Source of the DNA: an uncultured Aquimonas sp.
GTDB lineage: Bacteria > Pseudomonadota > Gammaproteobacteria > Xanthomonadales > Xanthomonadaceae
DNA length: 6,614 nucleotides
Direction: 5' to 3'
Assembly: GCA_946481615.1 (NCBI GenBank)
Contig: CAMLOR010000195.1
Span: 1 to 6,614 of the forward strand
Position numbers and translations under genes: made by a program. How positions within the stretch are numbered: position 1 is the first letter of the stretch; the number at the start of each line of letters is the position of its first letter. A model generated the notes under the pieces. The model was given only the letters and a program-made list of their open reading frames with translations, was not told the DNA's origin and did no database searches. Shown piece after piece: positions 6,216-6,614 of this stretch.

Positions 6216-6250
6216 TGTTTGCACCGTTTGTCGGTGACGAACGGTAAACA
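6216..6250. promoter_or_regulatory. Extended inverted repeat, possible operator
   Basis: ACCGTTTGTC (6223-6232) and GACGAACGGT (6236-6245) are inverted copies with one mismatch and a GGT spacer. Outside them, TGTTT (6216-6220) and AAACA (6246-6250) continue the symmetry after a 2-nt bulge on the left. The site lies about 60 bp upstream of the -35 element at 6311, a suitable distance for an activator or upstream repressor. I do not recognise the binding protein. Confidence 0.4.
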
Positions 6251-6252
6251 TC

Positions 6253-6302
6253 TCTGTTGCGATGCAGCAATAGTTGCAACAGAAACAATGACTTGCATCG
6301 CA
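6253..6302. repeat. Overlapping inverted repeats TCTGTTGC/GCAACAGA and TGCGATGCA/TGCATCGCA
   Basis: TCTGTTGC (6253-6260) pairs perfectly with GCAACAGA (6276-6283). Overlapping the same left arm, TGCGATGCA (6258-6266) pairs perfectly with TGCATCGCA (6294-6302), so the two structures exclude each other. The heptamer GCGATGC also occurs at 6180-6186 and, inverted, at 6088-6094. The cluster ends 8 bp before the -35 element at 6311 and may be a regulator binding array. Confidence 0.4.
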
Positions 6303-6310
6303 TTTTCCGC

Positions 6311-6337
6311 TTGACGGTTTTTCGAACCGTCTATAGG
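6311..6337 (+). promoter_or_regulatory. Probable promoter with an inverted repeat between -35 and -10
   Basis: TTGACG (6311-6316) matches five of six -35 positions. TATAGG (6332-6337) matches four of six -10 positions at a short 15-bp spacing; TAGGGT (6334-6339) at 17 bp is a poorer alternative. A perfect 7-bp inverted repeat, GACGGTT (6313-6319) and AACCGTC (6325-6331) around TTTCG, fills the space from within the -35 to the edge of the -10. This is a good position for a repressor, or for a regulator that corrects a short spacer. Transcription would start near 6344. Confidence 0.45.
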
Positions 6338-6343
6338 GTCCAG

Positions 6344-6591
6344 CGCTGTTTTTGCCTTCGGGACGGGGCAAGAACTCCACCCCAATACCCGCTCGAAACA
6401 GATCGCACAGCCTCGCGGCCCGTGCGGCGCGAGTGGCGGTCTGTTGGCTTCGCCGGGGGGCGTGCCGACTGAAGGGGACCGGGCGCCGCGGGACGGTGGT
6501 GCCGCCGGGGGTGGACGAAAGGAGGCGTGGTTGCCGCGACACGAGGTTGCGGGGCCGACCGTCGAAACTTTCCATCTTGGGGTATCAGACA
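6344..6591 (+). promoter_or_regulatory. Putative long structured 5' leader
   Basis: If transcription starts near 6344 and the gene starts at 6592, the leader is about 248 nt. It can form a 9-bp hairpin with one G-U pair at the 5' end (6348-6356 with 6367-6375). A longer hairpin has three helices: 6397-6402 with 6440-6445 (AACAGA/TCTGTT), 6404-6406 with 6436-6438, and 6412-6417 with 6428-6433 (CTCGCG/CGCGAG). A 6-bp stem joins 6482-6487 to 6498-6503. I compared it from memory with TPP, FMN, cobalamin, SAM and c-di-GMP riboswitch cores and saw no match. A cis-regulatory RNA, or an sRNA starting at the same promoter, is possible. Confidence 0.3.
6518..6525 (+). promoter_or_regulatory. Strong Shine-Dalgarno-like AAAGGAGG
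   Basis: This is the best ribosome-binding match near the right edge. The only start codon at good spacing is TTG at 6531-6533 (5 nt), which opens a frame running without a stop to the end of the window (28 codons visible, beginning MPRHEVAGPTVETF). It competes with the GTG at 6592 as the start of the next gene, or may drive a short leader peptide. Confidence 0.35.
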
Positions 6592-6614
6592 GTGCATTCA
6601 CGTATCACTCGTTC
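6592..6614 (+). CDS. Possible start of a further gene, cut by the window edge (N-terminus MHSRITR)
   Basis: GTG at 6592-6594 follows a GGGG (6579-6582) at 9-nt spacing and encodes M-H-S-R-I-T-R before the sequence ends. Two early arginines would suit the start of an exported or outer-membrane protein, and such genes in Xanthomonadales often have long upstream regions, but only seven complete codons are visible. The alternative TTG start at 6531 is in a different frame. No product can be named. Confidence 0.3.

Larger units (their letters stand above)
6063..6591. other. Long non-coding intergenic region with inverted repeats, promoter and leader
   Basis: No reading frame here looks like a protein. 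The left part (6063-6180) is GC-rich and holds two hairpins. The middle (6181-6345) is clearly richer in A and T than the rest of the window and holds several inverted repeats and a forward promoter-like sequence. The right part (6345-6591) is GC-rich again and has the character of a structured mRNA leader. Individual elements are listed separately. Confidence 0.7.

Noticed and set aside
5785..6303. 172-aa minus-strand open frame reaching into the intergenic region
   Set aside because: About half is antisense of the di-heme gene, and the remainder crosses the perfect palindrome at 6110-6129 and the inverted-repeat cluster. There is no domain or convincing start signal.
6455..6511. G-quadruplex potential in the leader (five G-runs of three or more)
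   Set aside because: Two of the loops are 13-14 nt, and the region competes with GC-rich hairpins. G-runs of this kind are expected by chance at this base composition.
5921..6601. 226-aa minus-strand open frame across the right intergenic region
   Set aside because: The translation is rich in Arg, Pro and Ser without hydrophobic core patterns or motifs, and it runs through the promoter and leader elements. It is more likely a chance GC-rich frame.

Overview
The window is a GC-rich chromosomal segment. It most resembles a gammaproteobacterium of the Xanthomonadales (Lysobacter/Luteimonas-like). The grounds are the style of the PntB and SufT proteins and a REP-type palindrome with a TTCCCGCGAAGGCGGGAA core. 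This placement is an inference from sequence style, not from a database comparison. Nearly all of the first 6.06 kb is coding.

Layout. (1) 1-1190 (+): the 3' part of pntB, the beta subunit of the proton-pumping NAD(P) transhydrogenase; its N-terminus lies outside the window. (2) 1191-1269: an intergenic REP/BIME-like inverted repeat between two convergent genes. (3) 1270-1686 (-): a small four-helix membrane protein of unknown function with a GTG start. (4) 1731-2285 (+): sufT, an MIP18/DUF59-family Fe-S cluster assembly factor, with a -10-like box placed so that its mRNA could be leaderless. It overlaps by one base with (5) 2285-2686 (+), an unknown small protein with a membrane segment at each end. 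(6) 2683-3354 (-): a PKHD-type Fe(II)/2-oxoglutarate hydroxylase of the PiuC/YbiX family. Its stop codon shares a CTAG with the stop of the preceding gene. (7) 3355-3444: a short divergent promoter region with a possible Fur-like operator. (8) 3445-4692 (+): an exported imelysin-family (peptidase M75-like) protein. It overlaps through ATGA with (9) 4689-6062 (+), an exported di-heme c-type cytochrome of the DHOR/DUF1111 family. (10) 6063-6591: a long non-coding stretch with several inverted repeats, a probable forward promoter and a potentially structured leader. (11) 6592 to the end: the possible first codons of another forward gene.

The common thread of the middle of the window is iron. SufT serves Fe-S cluster maturation. 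PKHD hydroxylases of the PiuC type are often linked to siderophore uptake. Imelysin-like proteins are commonly iron-regulated, and the imelysin/di-heme oxidoreductase pair is a recurrent two-gene unit. The hydroxylase and the imelysin pair are divergently transcribed from one 90-bp gap, so shared iron control is plausible but not shown.

I found no mobile element beyond the REP-like repeat, no CRISPR array and no tRNA or rRNA gene. The least explained part is the 0.5 kb before the right edge.
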